A stretch of DNA of 64,000 nucleotides. Origin: JALNZF01 sp964447405 (GTDB taxonomy: Bacteria > Nitrospirota > UBA9217). Both the position numbers and the translations under genes were made by a program. Positions within the stretch are counted from its first letter, which is position 1, and each line of letters begins with the position of its first letter. The DNA lies in contig CAYUSP010000002.1 of NCBI GenBank assembly GCA_964447405.1, forward strand, positions 186,001 through 250,000, given 5' to 3'. Positions 51,825 to 60,223 of this stretch are shown here, piece after piece. The notes beneath the pieces were generated by a model. That model had not been told where the DNA came from. It saw only the letters and a program-made list of their open reading frames with translations, and ran no database searches.

Positions 51825-52753
51825 TTGATCACCTTGGTTGCATCAGAAATCAGGTCAATGGGAATCTTAAGCCCCATAGCAACCGCTTCTTTCAGGTTCA
51901 GCACCAGTTCCACGAGCTTCGGCACCTCGCCGGGAATGCTCGCCGGATTTTCGCCTTTGAGCACGCGCGCCGCCATGCGGCCCGCTGCCTCTCCCTGTTC
52001 AGTCGCGCTCGGCGAGAGGCTCAGAATGACGCCATGCTCGGCGGTGCCGCCAAGCTGGCTGATTGTGGGGATCTTGGCTGCATGGGCATTTTTTACCACG
52101 GCCTCGATCGCTTCATTCACCACCGCGCTCACCGTGATGAGAACAGCGTCGGCCTTGCCTGTGAAGACGAGCTTTTTTGCCTCGTCGGTTTTTTTCACGA
52201 CGATCCTGACTGTCTGGAAGCCGTACACGCTCTCCAGCTGCGCCAGTTCATCCGCCTGGCGTGCGGAATCCGCCTCAAGCTCATTGTAAACCACCGCAAC
52301 CTTGGTAAAAGGCGTGATCTTCTTTAAATATTTGAGCAGGCTCGTCATCGGCACCTTGGAACTGATGCCCGAGGCATTCTTTGCGGATACCCCGATCGCG
52401 TTGGGATCATAAATGGCTGCAAAAATGATGGGGATGCTTTTTGATTCCTTTATCGTGGCCAGCGCTGCCGGTGCGCCATAGGAAACCAGCACATCGACCT
52501 CGGCAACAGCGAATTTTCTAGCTGAGTTTGTCCAGGAAAGCGGATCAGGAGAAGGCATCTGGAGCAGTGTATCGACTTTGCGGAAATCAAAGCCTTCCTT
52601 GGCAAGGGCGCCCACGAACGCCTTGTGGACCTCCTGGTAGTACCCGATATTCCCGGACATGACCACTCCCACGGTCTTGTCCGCGGCCAGGACCGGCATT
52701 GCCAGGAGCGCCAGAAGCACTCCAGCCACCATCCATCTCGATTGTCTCATCAT
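51821..52753 (-). CDS. ABC transporter substrate-binding protein (TrpX/ABC_sub_bind family)
   Basis: 310 residues: a signal peptide (WMVAGVLLALLAMPVLAA) then the Peripla_BP-like ABC_sub_bind fold with VGVVMSGNIGYYQEVHKAFVGAL, VDVLVSYGAPAALATIKES, IPIIFAAIYDPNAIGV and DAVLITVSAVVNEAI. No permease or ATPase is adjacent. It follows the MtrB-like gene by six bases and overlaps the chemoreceptor gene by four, so it more likely delivers a ligand signal to that receptor than feeds a transporter. The ligand is unknown. Confidence 0.88.
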   Translation of the reverse strand: MMRQSRWMVAGVLLALLAMPVLAADKTVGVVMSGNIGYYQEVHKAFVGALAKEGFDFRKVDTLLQMPSPDPLSWTNSARKFAVAEVDVLVSYGAPAALATIKESKSIPIIFAAIYDPNAIGVSAKNASGISSKVPMTSLLKYLKKITPFTKVAVVYNELEADSARQADELAQLESVYGFQTVRIVVKKTDEAKKLVFTGKADAVLITVSAVVNEAIEAVVKNAHAAKIPTISQLGGTAEHGVILSLSPSATEQGEAAGRMAARVLKGENPASIPGEVPKLVELVLNLKEAVAMGLKIPIDLISDATKVIK

Positions 52754-52759
52754 CCCCCC

Positions 52760-54712
52760 CTACCATTTCATGGATACAGTCGCCATCATTTTGTTCACCG
52801 TGCCGCTCTGTCCCGCGTCGATCTTGTCGACATAATGCCATTGCTGATAGCGAAGCTCGGTGTTCAGATTCCTTCCGAGTTTCAGGTCCAGCCACCCGGA
52901 GTAGGTATTCTCCACAACTTTCATGTCCGATAGTTCAGCAATGCCGTCCGTATTGGCCACCGAGCCGTCGGTCCGGAAATTTCCGCGGGAATATCCCCTG
53001 CTCGCCTCCACGGTCAACTGCACGGCATCGGCAAAGGCCTGACTCGCTGACACTGAAACAATCTCGGCCTTGTCAGAATACGGCACGCTGTCTTCCATCG
53101 CGTACAAACCTGCTGCATCCCGGTATGTGATCGTCTCTTTGTTCTTATTGCCGTAATAGTAGTAGCTGGTCGTGAGCGAAGTGCCCCTGCCCACCTGGAA
53201 TGTCAGGCTGCCGAGCCCCTGATTGCGGTCAGCCTTCCGGTTGCCTCCTGCAAGGGGTGCGGAAAGATTGTCGCGCTTCTCCCGCACGCTGCCATAGCTG
53301 GCCAGCGCCGTGACCTTCTGAATTGGCGAATACGTAATAGACGCCCGGGCGGTTTCGACACGGTCCGGGTCCATAGCATAGGCGGGGCTCGTGACTTTGG
53401 TGCTGCTGTAATCCGCCCGCAGGGTGAGCTTGTTCATGACGCGGTAGGCTGCCCCCAGCCGCGCCGTACCCTTGGTCGTCCGCGTTGCCACATTCCAGTA
53501 GTCCGGCGTGGACCCGGAAGCAACCGGAGAGATCTGGAGCGGGGTCAGCGCGTCTGCATGCCATGCCTCGCGGAGGGTCGTATCAAACGTATAATCACCG
53601 CGCAGCGTCAGCCGCAGCGTCATACGGTACCGGAATGATCCTGTCATCACGTCGCGCTTCGATGACAGCGCCTGCCGGATGTTGTAGGCACTCGCGGGCG
53701 CGGACACGGTGACCGTCTCCGGTACGCTCTGACCGATATCGTAGTGCCGGTATTTCAGCACCAGCAGAGTGCCGATGACGGGCGTCAGAGTGATATCTCC
53801 GGCGGTATTATGGAAACTCACCTTGGTCAGGCTGTCCTCGTTCTTCTTCTCCCCGGTGGAATACGTGCCGCTTGCCACAACCCTGCCGGTCATTGCGGTA
53901 TGGACCTTTACGGAATCCGTGCTGGATTTCACCTCGGATACTTGATTGTGCGGCACCTGCATGGCCGGGGTGGTGTAGGCATCGTACAGGACTTTGTCAT
54001 CAATGCTCTTGAATTTTTTCTCACTATGGCTGAACTCCGCTTCGATCGGTCCGATATGGCTGTTGATGCCCACCATAACGTCCTGAGAGTTCCAATCAAT
54101 GTCACGCGCCTGGGAAGCCCGGGTCAGCCCGCCCACGTAGGCGCGCATGAACCGCTGCTGGATCGTGCCCTCCCGGTCGACGGTCCTCGCGTCCACAAAA
54201 AGGTGCAGGGGGTAATCCGGCATCTTGAAGCGGATGAAGGCCCTGCTTATTTGGGTTCCGATGCCGTACACGTCGTCGGGATTCCGGTCGTTGATTGCGG
54301 GTGATGCAGTGGATGTGTTGTCTGTCCCAAAATGGTAGTGGTCGAGATTATGGAACACTCCACGGGTGAACAAGTTCAGGACCACCACGTCGCGGTACGC
54401 GTAATCCATCTCGCCGAAATAGTCCTTCTGATTCAGAAAAGTAGATTCTACAACTAAGCGGTGGGGAAGCGGGTCCCATTCCAGGTCCAGGATGCCGCCG
54501 CCGCCTGACTTGAGGTACTCATACTCGCCGGCTCGGGTGCCGCGGTCAAGGGACATGCTCCGGTAGTCAGCGCCGATATGGGCATCGAATGCCTCCAATG
54601 CTTCCGGTGCCTGCTGCTCAATAGGCGTGGGCTGAGCCTCACCCGTCTGCTGCGCGGCTGTAGGGGAGGCCCAGAGCATCAGCATTGCCAGTAAAAGAAT
54701 GATCTTGTTCAT
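52760..54712 (-). CDS. MtrB-like outer-membrane porin of the electron conduit
   Basis: 650 residues. A signal peptide (ILLLAMLMLWASPTAA) is followed by a long beta barrel of alternating aromatic and charged strands, ending in TVSMKW with the aromatic C-terminal residue. Strand pairs such as LTLRGDYTFDTTLREAWHA, LTLRADYSSTKVTSPAY and VTALASYGSVREK are typical. The weight of evidence is its position directly after genes for a decahaem lipoprotein and a large multihaem lipoprotein, which is the order of porin-cytochrome complexes. MtrB from Shewanella has an N-terminal CxxC; none is seen here. The assignment to the MtrB/PioB family is inferred from context and barrel character. Confidence 0.72.
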   Translation of the reverse strand: MNKIILLLAMLMLWASPTAAQQTGEAQPTPIEQQAPEALEAFDAHIGADYRSMSLDRGTRAGEYEYLKSGGGGILDLEWDPLPHRLVVESTFLNQKDYFGEMDYAYRDVVVLNLFTRGVFHNLDHYHFGTDNTSTASPAINDRNPDDVYGIGTQISRAFIRFKMPDYPLHLFVDARTVDREGTIQQRFMRAYVGGLTRASQARDIDWNSQDVMVGINSHIGPIEAEFSHSEKKFKSIDDKVLYDAYTTPAMQVPHNQVSEVKSSTDSVKVHTAMTGRVVASGTYSTGEKKNEDSLTKVSFHNTAGDITLTPVIGTLLVLKYRHYDIGQSVPETVTVSAPASAYNIRQALSSKRDVMTGSFRYRMTLRLTLRGDYTFDTTLREAWHADALTPLQISPVASGSTPDYWNVATRTTKGTARLGAAYRVMNKLTLRADYSSTKVTSPAYAMDPDRVETARASITYSPIQKVTALASYGSVREKRDNLSAPLAGGNRKADRNQGLGSLTFQVGRGTSLTTSYYYYGNKNKETITYRDAAGLYAMEDSVPYSDKAEIVSVSASQAFADAVQLTVEASRGYSRGNFRTDGSVANTDGIAELSDMKVVENTYSGWLDLKLGRNLNTELRYQQWHYVDKIDAGQSGTVNKMMATVSMKW

Positions 54713-54724
54713 GGTAAAGCCTCC

Positions 54725-55732
54725 TTATTGGATGAATCTGCCCTTGCCACTCGGCGAAGGCAGGTCCGTGCCGTGTATCTGTGAATGGCAGTCCGAGCAC
54801 CGCGTATAGAACGCCTGCTTGGTCTCCGCTGTTGTCGCAGCCGCTATGCGGTGCGTGGGATGGCACTGCAGGCAGAGCATGGGTTCGCGCTGGATCAGGA
54901 GATTGTTGTTCACCGAGCCGTGGGGAGTGTGGCATACGCGGCAGTCTTCATTGATGTCCGCATGTTCGTACAGGAAGGGGCCTTCCTTTTCCGCATGGCA
55001 TTGGGTGCAGGTGGCTTTCACCGTGTCCTTGCGAAGCGCCTTTTCCGTGCTTCCTCCATGCGAGTCGTGGCAATCCGTGCAGAACACTTTCTTCTCAGGC
55101 ACGGGATGGTGGTTCGGGAGTGCGAACTGCGCCTTTACCTCCTGGTGGCATTTCTCGCACATATCAGCAGTGTCCCTCTGTCGCACCTTCAGGTTGTGGC
55201 CCATGTGGATGTTGTGGCAGTCCGCGCAGGAGATATCGGACAGAGCGTGCACGCTTCCATTCCAGTTGTGCAGATTGAAGGTCGCGTTGGCAGCATGGCA
55301 TTTGAGGCAGATGAGCGCTTTTGCCTGTGCCGGCAGCATCTTGATGTCGATGAGTGTCTTGAAGTCGCAGGAGGTCTTTATGCCCGCCTTCGCATCAGCC
55401 TGCAGTTTCTCTGGTGTCAGGTTCTCGACCGCAAGGCTCCCGGCTCCGTGGCAGCTCTCGCAGTTCACAAGGGGCAACCCTGATTCACGCGACAGCTGCG
55501 CGCCCATGGTCGAGAGGTCGAAGTCGCGCCTCCGCTGGTCATGAACATGGCATGCTTTGAGGCACGCATCAGTCCCGATATAGTCGGCATCCAGGCGTCC
55601 GGCGATCATCTTCTCGTATTCCTTGATCGGCACGAGGGGCCTCGATTCCTTCAGCACCGCACACCCGGCTGCAAAGAAGGCGGCGAGAACCGCTAAAGCC
55701 AGCCATTTTCTCCATTTCAGAATTCGTTCCAT
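54725..55732 (-). CDS. MtrA/DmsE-like periplasmic decahaem cytochrome c, lipoprotein
   Basis: About 335 residues. A lipoprotein signal (LAVLAAFFAAGC, Cys24) is followed by haem-binding motifs in order: CLKACH (a CX3CH), CESCH, CLKCH, CADCH, CEKCH, CTDCH, CTQCH, CRVCH, CLQCH and CSDCH, that is nine CXXCH plus one CX3CH, ten in all. The even spacing in the second half is that of the MtrA/DmsE decahaem family, which bridges the inner-membrane electron pool and the outer-membrane conduit. AAGGAGG precedes the ATG at 55732; the ten codons upstream lack support. A lipid anchor is unusual for MtrA, which is soluble. Confidence 0.88.
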   Translation of the reverse strand: MERILKWRKWLALAVLAAFFAAGCAVLKESRPLVPIKEYEKMIAGRLDADYIGTDACLKACHVHDQRRRDFDLSTMGAQLSRESGLPLVNCESCHGAGSLAVENLTPEKLQADAKAGIKTSCDFKTLIDIKMLPAQAKALICLKCHAANATFNLHNWNGSVHALSDISCADCHNIHMGHNLKVRQRDTADMCEKCHQEVKAQFALPNHHPVPEKKVFCTDCHDSHGGSTEKALRKDTVKATCTQCHAEKEGPFLYEHADINEDCRVCHTPHGSVNNNLLIQREPMLCLQCHPTHRIAAATTAETKQAFYTRCSDCHSQIHGTDLPSPSGKGRFIQ

Positions 55733-55765
55733 ATATGAAAACCTCCTTATGAGCTCGAGCATGGG

Positions 55766-58270
55766 TTAGGGCCGTTCTGCTTCTATACCGAGTACGCCGT
55801 AAGGCAACAGGTATTTCATGGCACCCGCTTTCCAAACCGGTCCGACACCATCAATTTTTAGATTGGTAAGTGTTGATCCGACCGAGTAGTTCATGACATT
55901 GTCGTCAGCCCAATCGATGGCGTCGTACAACAGCCGTTTGACGTACATCCGATTGTGCACATACCCGCCAGGTTCATGCTCGAGAAGGTTCAGGTTGAAC
56001 GCCGCGCCCATGTTATAGCGTCCGGTTGTTCTGCCGGTTTTATCCGTATCGCTTGCCGAAGCCGGCACGATACCGCTTCCCGATTGGGTAAGCCAATTTC
56101 TGAGGCCGCTGCTCCCGGTTTTAAGGATCGAGAAGGTCGCTGCAGTATTGGTGGCCCCGGTATAGACACTTGACAGCGTTATCGTTGAGGTTGCACCATC
56201 ATCAGTTACAGCGGTAATCTGGTAGGGCGTTTCGCTGACTCCTTTTACCTTGAAATAGTCATTGACATAGATCGTACTGGTGGGCGACGTCGCGAATGAC
56301 GTGCTCGGAACGGTCACTACAGCGCTCCCCTGCGTGACATTTGCTTTCTTGGAAGATGTGCTGAGGCGCGTACTGCTGGTGCTTGTCTGGATGATTGTGT
56401 ACTCGAGAGGGTTGCCCGTTGCTCCGGTATAAGGACTGGCTAGGGTAAGCACACTACCGGTCGCACCGCTTGAGATAGCTCTGATCTCGTAATAGGTGCC
56501 GTCGCTATTGATCTTGAAGAAATCGGGGTCGTAGCTTTTCTCAGCATCCCTTACTGTTGTAGTACTCTCGATCATAACCAGGGTGCTGCCTGTCACCACG
56601 CTGGCGATGGTCCCTTTTGTCCTCAGTGCGAAGAAGTAGGGGCTTGCAGGACGGAAGTATGCACCGCGCTTATCAAGAACATAGATCGTGGCCTCAATGG
56701 ATTCGATATACTCTTCCTTACGCTCGTTGATCAGGTCCTCCAAACCGCCAGCGCCTGATACGGTATGGCAATAGATACACACTTCGCTCGCAACGCTGTC
56801 AATATGACCGATCGTGGTGGTGCTGCGTGCTACGGGCAGGAAGATATGGTTGCCGTTCTTGCCCGGCCGCGACATGTGGCACCCGACGCAAGGGCCATTC
56901 GATCCCGTGTTCGGCGCTGCTGCCGAACCAATATCCTTGTGGCGGTACGTTGCAAGGTTCTCGTAGGAGCGGCCGGCAAACTCAAAACCCGTTGCTCTGA
57001 AGATCGTGCCGCCGGCAGTAAGATAGTGGGAGTTGATCAGTGAACTGGCAGTGAAGTCAAACATCTTGCTCGTGATTGTTCCGGCCGATTGCAGTACCGC
57101 ATCATTCAGCCCATTAATTGTTGCTCCTGATTCCCGTGCCGTGTGACATGCCATGCAGACATTCGACGCATTTACATCGGGGAAGCTAAAACTAGCTTTT
57201 GCATAAGTCCAGCCGCCGGTGATATAGTCATAATCTGCTGTAATAGCTCCGGGGTTTCTCAAATTGCCCCGATTGTCCACATGGCAGCCATTGCACTTCA
57301 GCATCTCGGGCTTAAAACCCAATGTGTTCGCCGGTAATGTTGCGATGCCGCCATCAAGAATGTTCGTTGCAAGCTCCCGGTCGCCGCTCCGGAGAGCGTT
57401 TGCATAGGCTATGAAACCCGATGTTGTGTGGCATCTCTGGCATGCCTGCCGTGTGCTCCAATTATAGTGTGCCCAGGCACCGCTTACATAACCCGACTTA
57501 TCAGCGTTCAGATTGAACGGGTTCTTATCTGCATGTGCGGACTGTGCCCAATCCCTGTTCTGCTTAGCCGGCTTGTGGGGATTATGGCAGTTCGAGCAGA
57601 CCTTGTCGTCTGCAAAGTCCATGGCATATCCGGTGATCGCCTTGATGTTGACTCCGCCCTTGCCAGACCAATCGCCGGGCGTTGCGAAGTGTGTATCAGT
57701 TATAGAATAGGCCGTTCCGGTGGGTGCCGTCCCACCCGCATCGTGGGTAGCTGCAACGGTTGCGGTTCCTGCAGAGTCCAACAGCTCGTGGCAGGAGGTA
57801 CAGGTGTTGAACTGAGCCGATCGTCCCGAGGTTGCATCCTTGGTCACAAAGCTGATCGGCCCGGACCCTCCCGCTTCCGCATGCAGGCTGCCGCCGCCGT
57901 GGCAGGCCTCGCATCCCACGACCGGACGTATAGCATTGCCACTGAATCCAGAGGCCAATCGTGCGCTGTCCCCGTTCGGGTCATGGCAGTTCGTTGCGCA
58001 TGCCGAAACCTGGGAAGATGATGGCACACCGGGGCTATCCAGTGAGCCACTCGGGTCCAAGTTAGCGTGTTTGCTGGTCAGCCAATCCGCCACGACACTT
58101 GCATGACAGGTGGTACAAATATTCATTCCTACTACTACCGCCGCCGCGGTAGGCGAGGTTGCCTTTGATGTGGACTTTTTCGTGGGATCGCCACATCCTG
58201 CCAACATGGCGACCACCAAGAAGCACACCAGAAAAACTGCATTAGTACGGTTTCTCACGTGACTACTCAT
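55766..58270 (-). CDS. Large decahaem c-type cytochrome lipoprotein (extracellular-type)
   Basis: 834 residues. A lipoprotein signal (FLVVAMLAGC, Cys26) and ten haem motifs within the first 530 residues: CTTCH, CATNCH (CX3CH), CEACH, CTSCH, CSNCH, CQRCH, CNGCH, CMACH, CVGCH and CIYCH. The C-terminal 300 residues have no haem and are beta-rich, with two tandem copies of a roughly 70-residue unit at about 560-628 and 645-718, each ending in a YTGAT-type turn. This is the general plan of outer-membrane terminal reductases such as OmcA/MtrC, but not closely similar. GGGAGGTACG precedes the ATG. It is the first gene of the electron-conduit unit. Confidence 0.82.
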   Translation of the reverse strand: MSSHVRNRTNAVFLVCFLVVAMLAGCGDPTKKSTSKATSPTAAAVVVGMNICTTCHASVVADWLTSKHANLDPSGSLDSPGVPSSSQVSACATNCHDPNGDSARLASGFSGNAIRPVVGCEACHGGGSLHAEAGGSGPISFVTKDATSGRSAQFNTCTSCHELLDSAGTATVAATHDAGGTAPTGTAYSITDTHFATPGDWSGKGGVNIKAITGYAMDFADDKVCSNCHNPHKPAKQNRDWAQSAHADKNPFNLNADKSGYVSGAWAHYNWSTRQACQRCHTTSGFIAYANALRSGDRELATNILDGGIATLPANTLGFKPEMLKCNGCHVDNRGNLRNPGAITADYDYITGGWTYAKASFSFPDVNASNVCMACHTARESGATINGLNDAVLQSAGTITSKMFDFTASSLINSHYLTAGGTIFRATGFEFAGRSYENLATYRHKDIGSAAAPNTGSNGPCVGCHMSRPGKNGNHIFLPVARSTTTIGHIDSVASEVCIYCHTVSGAGGLEDLINERKEEYIESIEATIYVLDKRGAYFRPASPYFFALRTKGTIASVVTGSTLVMIESTTTVRDAEKSYDPDFFKINSDGTYYEIRAISSGATGSVLTLASPYTGATGNPLEYTIIQTSTSSTRLSTSSKKANVTQGSAVVTVPSTSFATSPTSTIYVNDYFKVKGVSETPYQITAVTDDGATSTITLSSVYTGATNTAATFSILKTGSSGLRNWLTQSGSGIVPASASDTDKTGRTTGRYNMGAAFNLNLLEHEPGGYVHNRMYVKRLLYDAIDWADDNVMNYSVGSTLTNLKIDGVGPVWKAGAMKYLLPYGVLGIEAERP

Positions 58271-58316
58271 TTTTTTCGTACCTCCCTTGGCTCCAGAAGA
58301 ATCGTTTACCCCTTAG

Positions 58317-58325
58317 ATAATAGCA
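58317..58325 (-). promoter_or_regulatory. Extended -10 promoter of the cytochrome operon
   Basis: TGCTATTAT on the minus strand, preceded by GATTTTT, about 45 bases before the start codon of the large cytochrome. A close relative lies at 38499-38507. The -35 region is poor, so an activator may be needed. Confidence 0.4.
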
Positions 58326-58432
58326 AAAAATCCGTGGTATTGAGAGCGTTTATTCACTATTGCACCAGATTAAACCAAGCTATATTTCCCCGTCTACGAG
58401 TAAGCGATGGCCGCATACAAAGACATCAGGAC

Positions 58433-59134
58433 CTAAATGTTCACAACCTTTTCCAGATCGAGCAAAATATAGAGCCTATCGCCTTTCCGCGCGATGCCTC
58501 GTAAATATTCAGCGCCCTGCTCGATATGTTCAGGCGCGGGCTTCACCTCATCCGGCAGGATTCTGAATACGCCGGTCACCCGGTCGACCAGAAGCCCCGA
58601 ATCACCATCGCCATCATCCGGTGACACCACTATGATCCGTGCTTTTTCGTCCCGTAAGGCCGGCGCGATGCCAAGCCGCATGCCAAGGTCAATGACCGGA
58701 AGCACTGTTCCTCTGAGCGACATGACACCGAGAATATACTCTGCGGAGTTCGGCACCTGGGTCAGTTGAAATACTTTCAGTACCTCTCGCACATCCTCCA
58801 CCAGAACGGCGTATTCCTCGCCGCCGAGACGGAAGGAGAGCAGCTCAAGCTCCTGCTGAACAACCTCCGCAGGGACTTCAGCAGAGGGGGCATCCCCTGC
58901 TTCATGCATCGAGCCGGCATCTGCTTTTGCGTCTGCAACCGGAGCGACCGGGGCGGGCATCTCCGGTCCAGGAGCAGGTGCTGCTGTTGCCACAGGATCA
59001 AAGGGCTCTTCCTGCTCCCCTGGCGATTCATGCACAACTACCTGCCGGGGCTCCGGCACTGCCTCCACCAGGTTCGCCTGCTGCCGGGCTTTCGCCTGCG
59101 CTGCTGCTTTTTTTCTTGCTGCGAGAATGTCCAT
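58433..59134 (-). CDS. CheW-domain protein with Ala/Pro-rich N-terminus
   Basis: About 233 residues. The first 90 are low-complexity, rich in Ala, Pro, Glu and Gln. A single CheW domain follows: ELELLSFRLGGEEYAVLVEDVREVL, AEYILGVMSLRGTVLPVIDLGMRL and GLLVDRVTGVFRILPDEV. The start at 59134 (MDILAARKK) begins the reading-frame part with normal composition; codons up to 59182 are unsupported. It is the last gene of the second chemosensory unit and couples a receptor to the CheA at 60224. Confidence 0.9.
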   Translation of the reverse strand: MDILAARKKAAAQAKARQQANLVEAVPEPRQVVVHESPGEQEEPFDPVATAAPAPGPEMPAPVAPVADAKADAGSMHEAGDAPSAEVPAEVVQQELELLSFRLGGEEYAVLVEDVREVLKVFQLTQVPNSAEYILGVMSLRGTVLPVIDLGMRLGIAPALRDEKARIIVVSPDDGDGDSGLLVDRVTGVFRILPDEVKPAPEHIEQGAEYLRGIARKGDRLYILLDLEKVVNI

Positions 59135-59175
59135 AGCTAATCCGTCAGCTGAGATCAATCGGAGCCAAAAAGGCA

Positions 59176-59262
59176 TTCTCACACAGAGATCACAGAGACC
59201 ACAAAGAAACCTAATTATTTTTCATTTGCCTTTCTTTGTGCCTTCGTGTCTTCGTGTGAAAA
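59176..59262. repeat. Intergenic inverted repeat, family copy D
   Basis: The left arm TTCTCACACAGAG plus CACAAAGAAA faces the right arm TTTCTTTGTG plus TTCGTGTGAAAA. Lies between the AAA ATPase gene and the CheW gene. Same unit composition as copies A-C. Confidence 0.6.
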
Positions 59263-59304
59263 CAGACCTCCGCTGTAATCTTTTATTTCAATGGGCGCAT
59301 TATT

Positions 59305-60099
59305 TTATGAATCTCCGACCACGCTTTCGATGATCTCCGGCCCAATGCTGCCAACGGACTTTCCAAAACCCTCGATCAGCGCGTTCCCCGCGATGACATT
59401 GATGCGGCGGGGGATGCCGCCCGAGTATTCGAACAGGAGCGTGCTGGCTTCCGGTTCAAACAACTGCTCTGCCCTGCCCGCGACCAGAAGACGGTGCCGC
59501 ACATATGCATCCGTCTCGCCTGCTGTCAGCGGCCCCAGATGATACCGCATACCGAAGCGCTGCCGGAGCGCCCTGAACTGCTTCTTGTCCAGCCGGTCCC
59601 GAAGCTCGGTCTGGCCGATCAGCACCACGGCAAGAAGATTTCGGTCATCGAGCTGAAAGTTCGTCAGCAGCCTGAGTTCCTCGAAGGTCGCCTTGCCCGG
59701 GATGAGCTGCGCTTCGTCGATGATAAGCACCGGCCGCTTGCCTGCCTCATACAATTCGAACAACCGCGCATTGATCCCTTCCAGAATGTCGTGCCGGTAC
59801 CGGTTGGGATCGTCCATACCCAGGCGAAGCGCCACTGTTCGCAGCAGCTGCGAGGGCGACAGCCGTGGATTGATGATCAGCAGTGAATGATAATTCTCAT
59901 CCAGCGAATCGACGAAAGCGCGGGAGATCGTTGTCTTGCCCGAACCGATCTCGCCCGTAAGCAGTACGATGTCCTGCTCCTCGACCGCGTGTTGCAGCCG
60001 CGCGAGCGCCTCGGCATGCTTCGGGCTCTGGTACAGAAACCTCGGGTCCGGCGTTTTGCTGAACGGCTTTTCTTTCAGTCCGTAGAATTCTTTGTACAT
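59305..60099 (-). CDS. GspA/ExeA-type AAA ATPase
   Basis: 264 residues. Opens with YGLKEKPFSKTPDPRFLYQSPKHAEAL, then Walker A GEIGSGKTT (about residue 50), Walker B VLIIDEAQLI, a sensor-like TNFQLDDRNLLAVVLIGQTEL and the arginine-rich RRINVIAGNAL helix. In type II secretion this family (ExeA, also TniB/MSHA-associated) remodels cell-wall-linked complexes. No peptidoglycan-binding domain is attached. It lies between cheA and the CheW gene on the same strand, which suggests that it helps to position or assemble a chemosensory or pilus-linked complex. Confidence 0.88.
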   Translation of the reverse strand: MYKEFYGLKEKPFSKTPDPRFLYQSPKHAEALARLQHAVEEQDIVLLTGEIGSGKTTISRAFVDSLDENYHSLLIINPRLSPSQLLRTVALRLGMDDPNRYRHDILEGINARLFELYEAGKRPVLIIDEAQLIPGKATFEELRLLTNFQLDDRNLLAVVLIGQTELRDRLDKKQFRALRQRFGMRYHLGPLTAGETDAYVRHRLLVAGRAEQLFEPEASTLLFEYSGGIPRRINVIAGNALIEGFGKSVGSIGPEIIESVVGDS

Positions 60100-60111
60100 G
60101 TGATTCAGAAG

Positions 60112-60141
60112 TAAGATGACAGACTGTAAGATGACAGACTG
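60112..60141. repeat. 15-base tandem duplication plus polypyrimidine tract
   Basis: TAAGATGACAGACTG occurs twice in a row (60112-60126 and 60127-60141), just before the ATPase gene. A CTT/CCTT-rich tract follows at about 60170-60205. Likely slippage-prone spacer. Confidence 0.6.
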
Positions 60142-60223
60142 AATCCACGACTTCCCTCGAGACTGCTTACTTCCGCTTTTTTCTTCCTTCTTCCTTCTTT
60201 TTACAGACTTCTTACTTCAGCCC

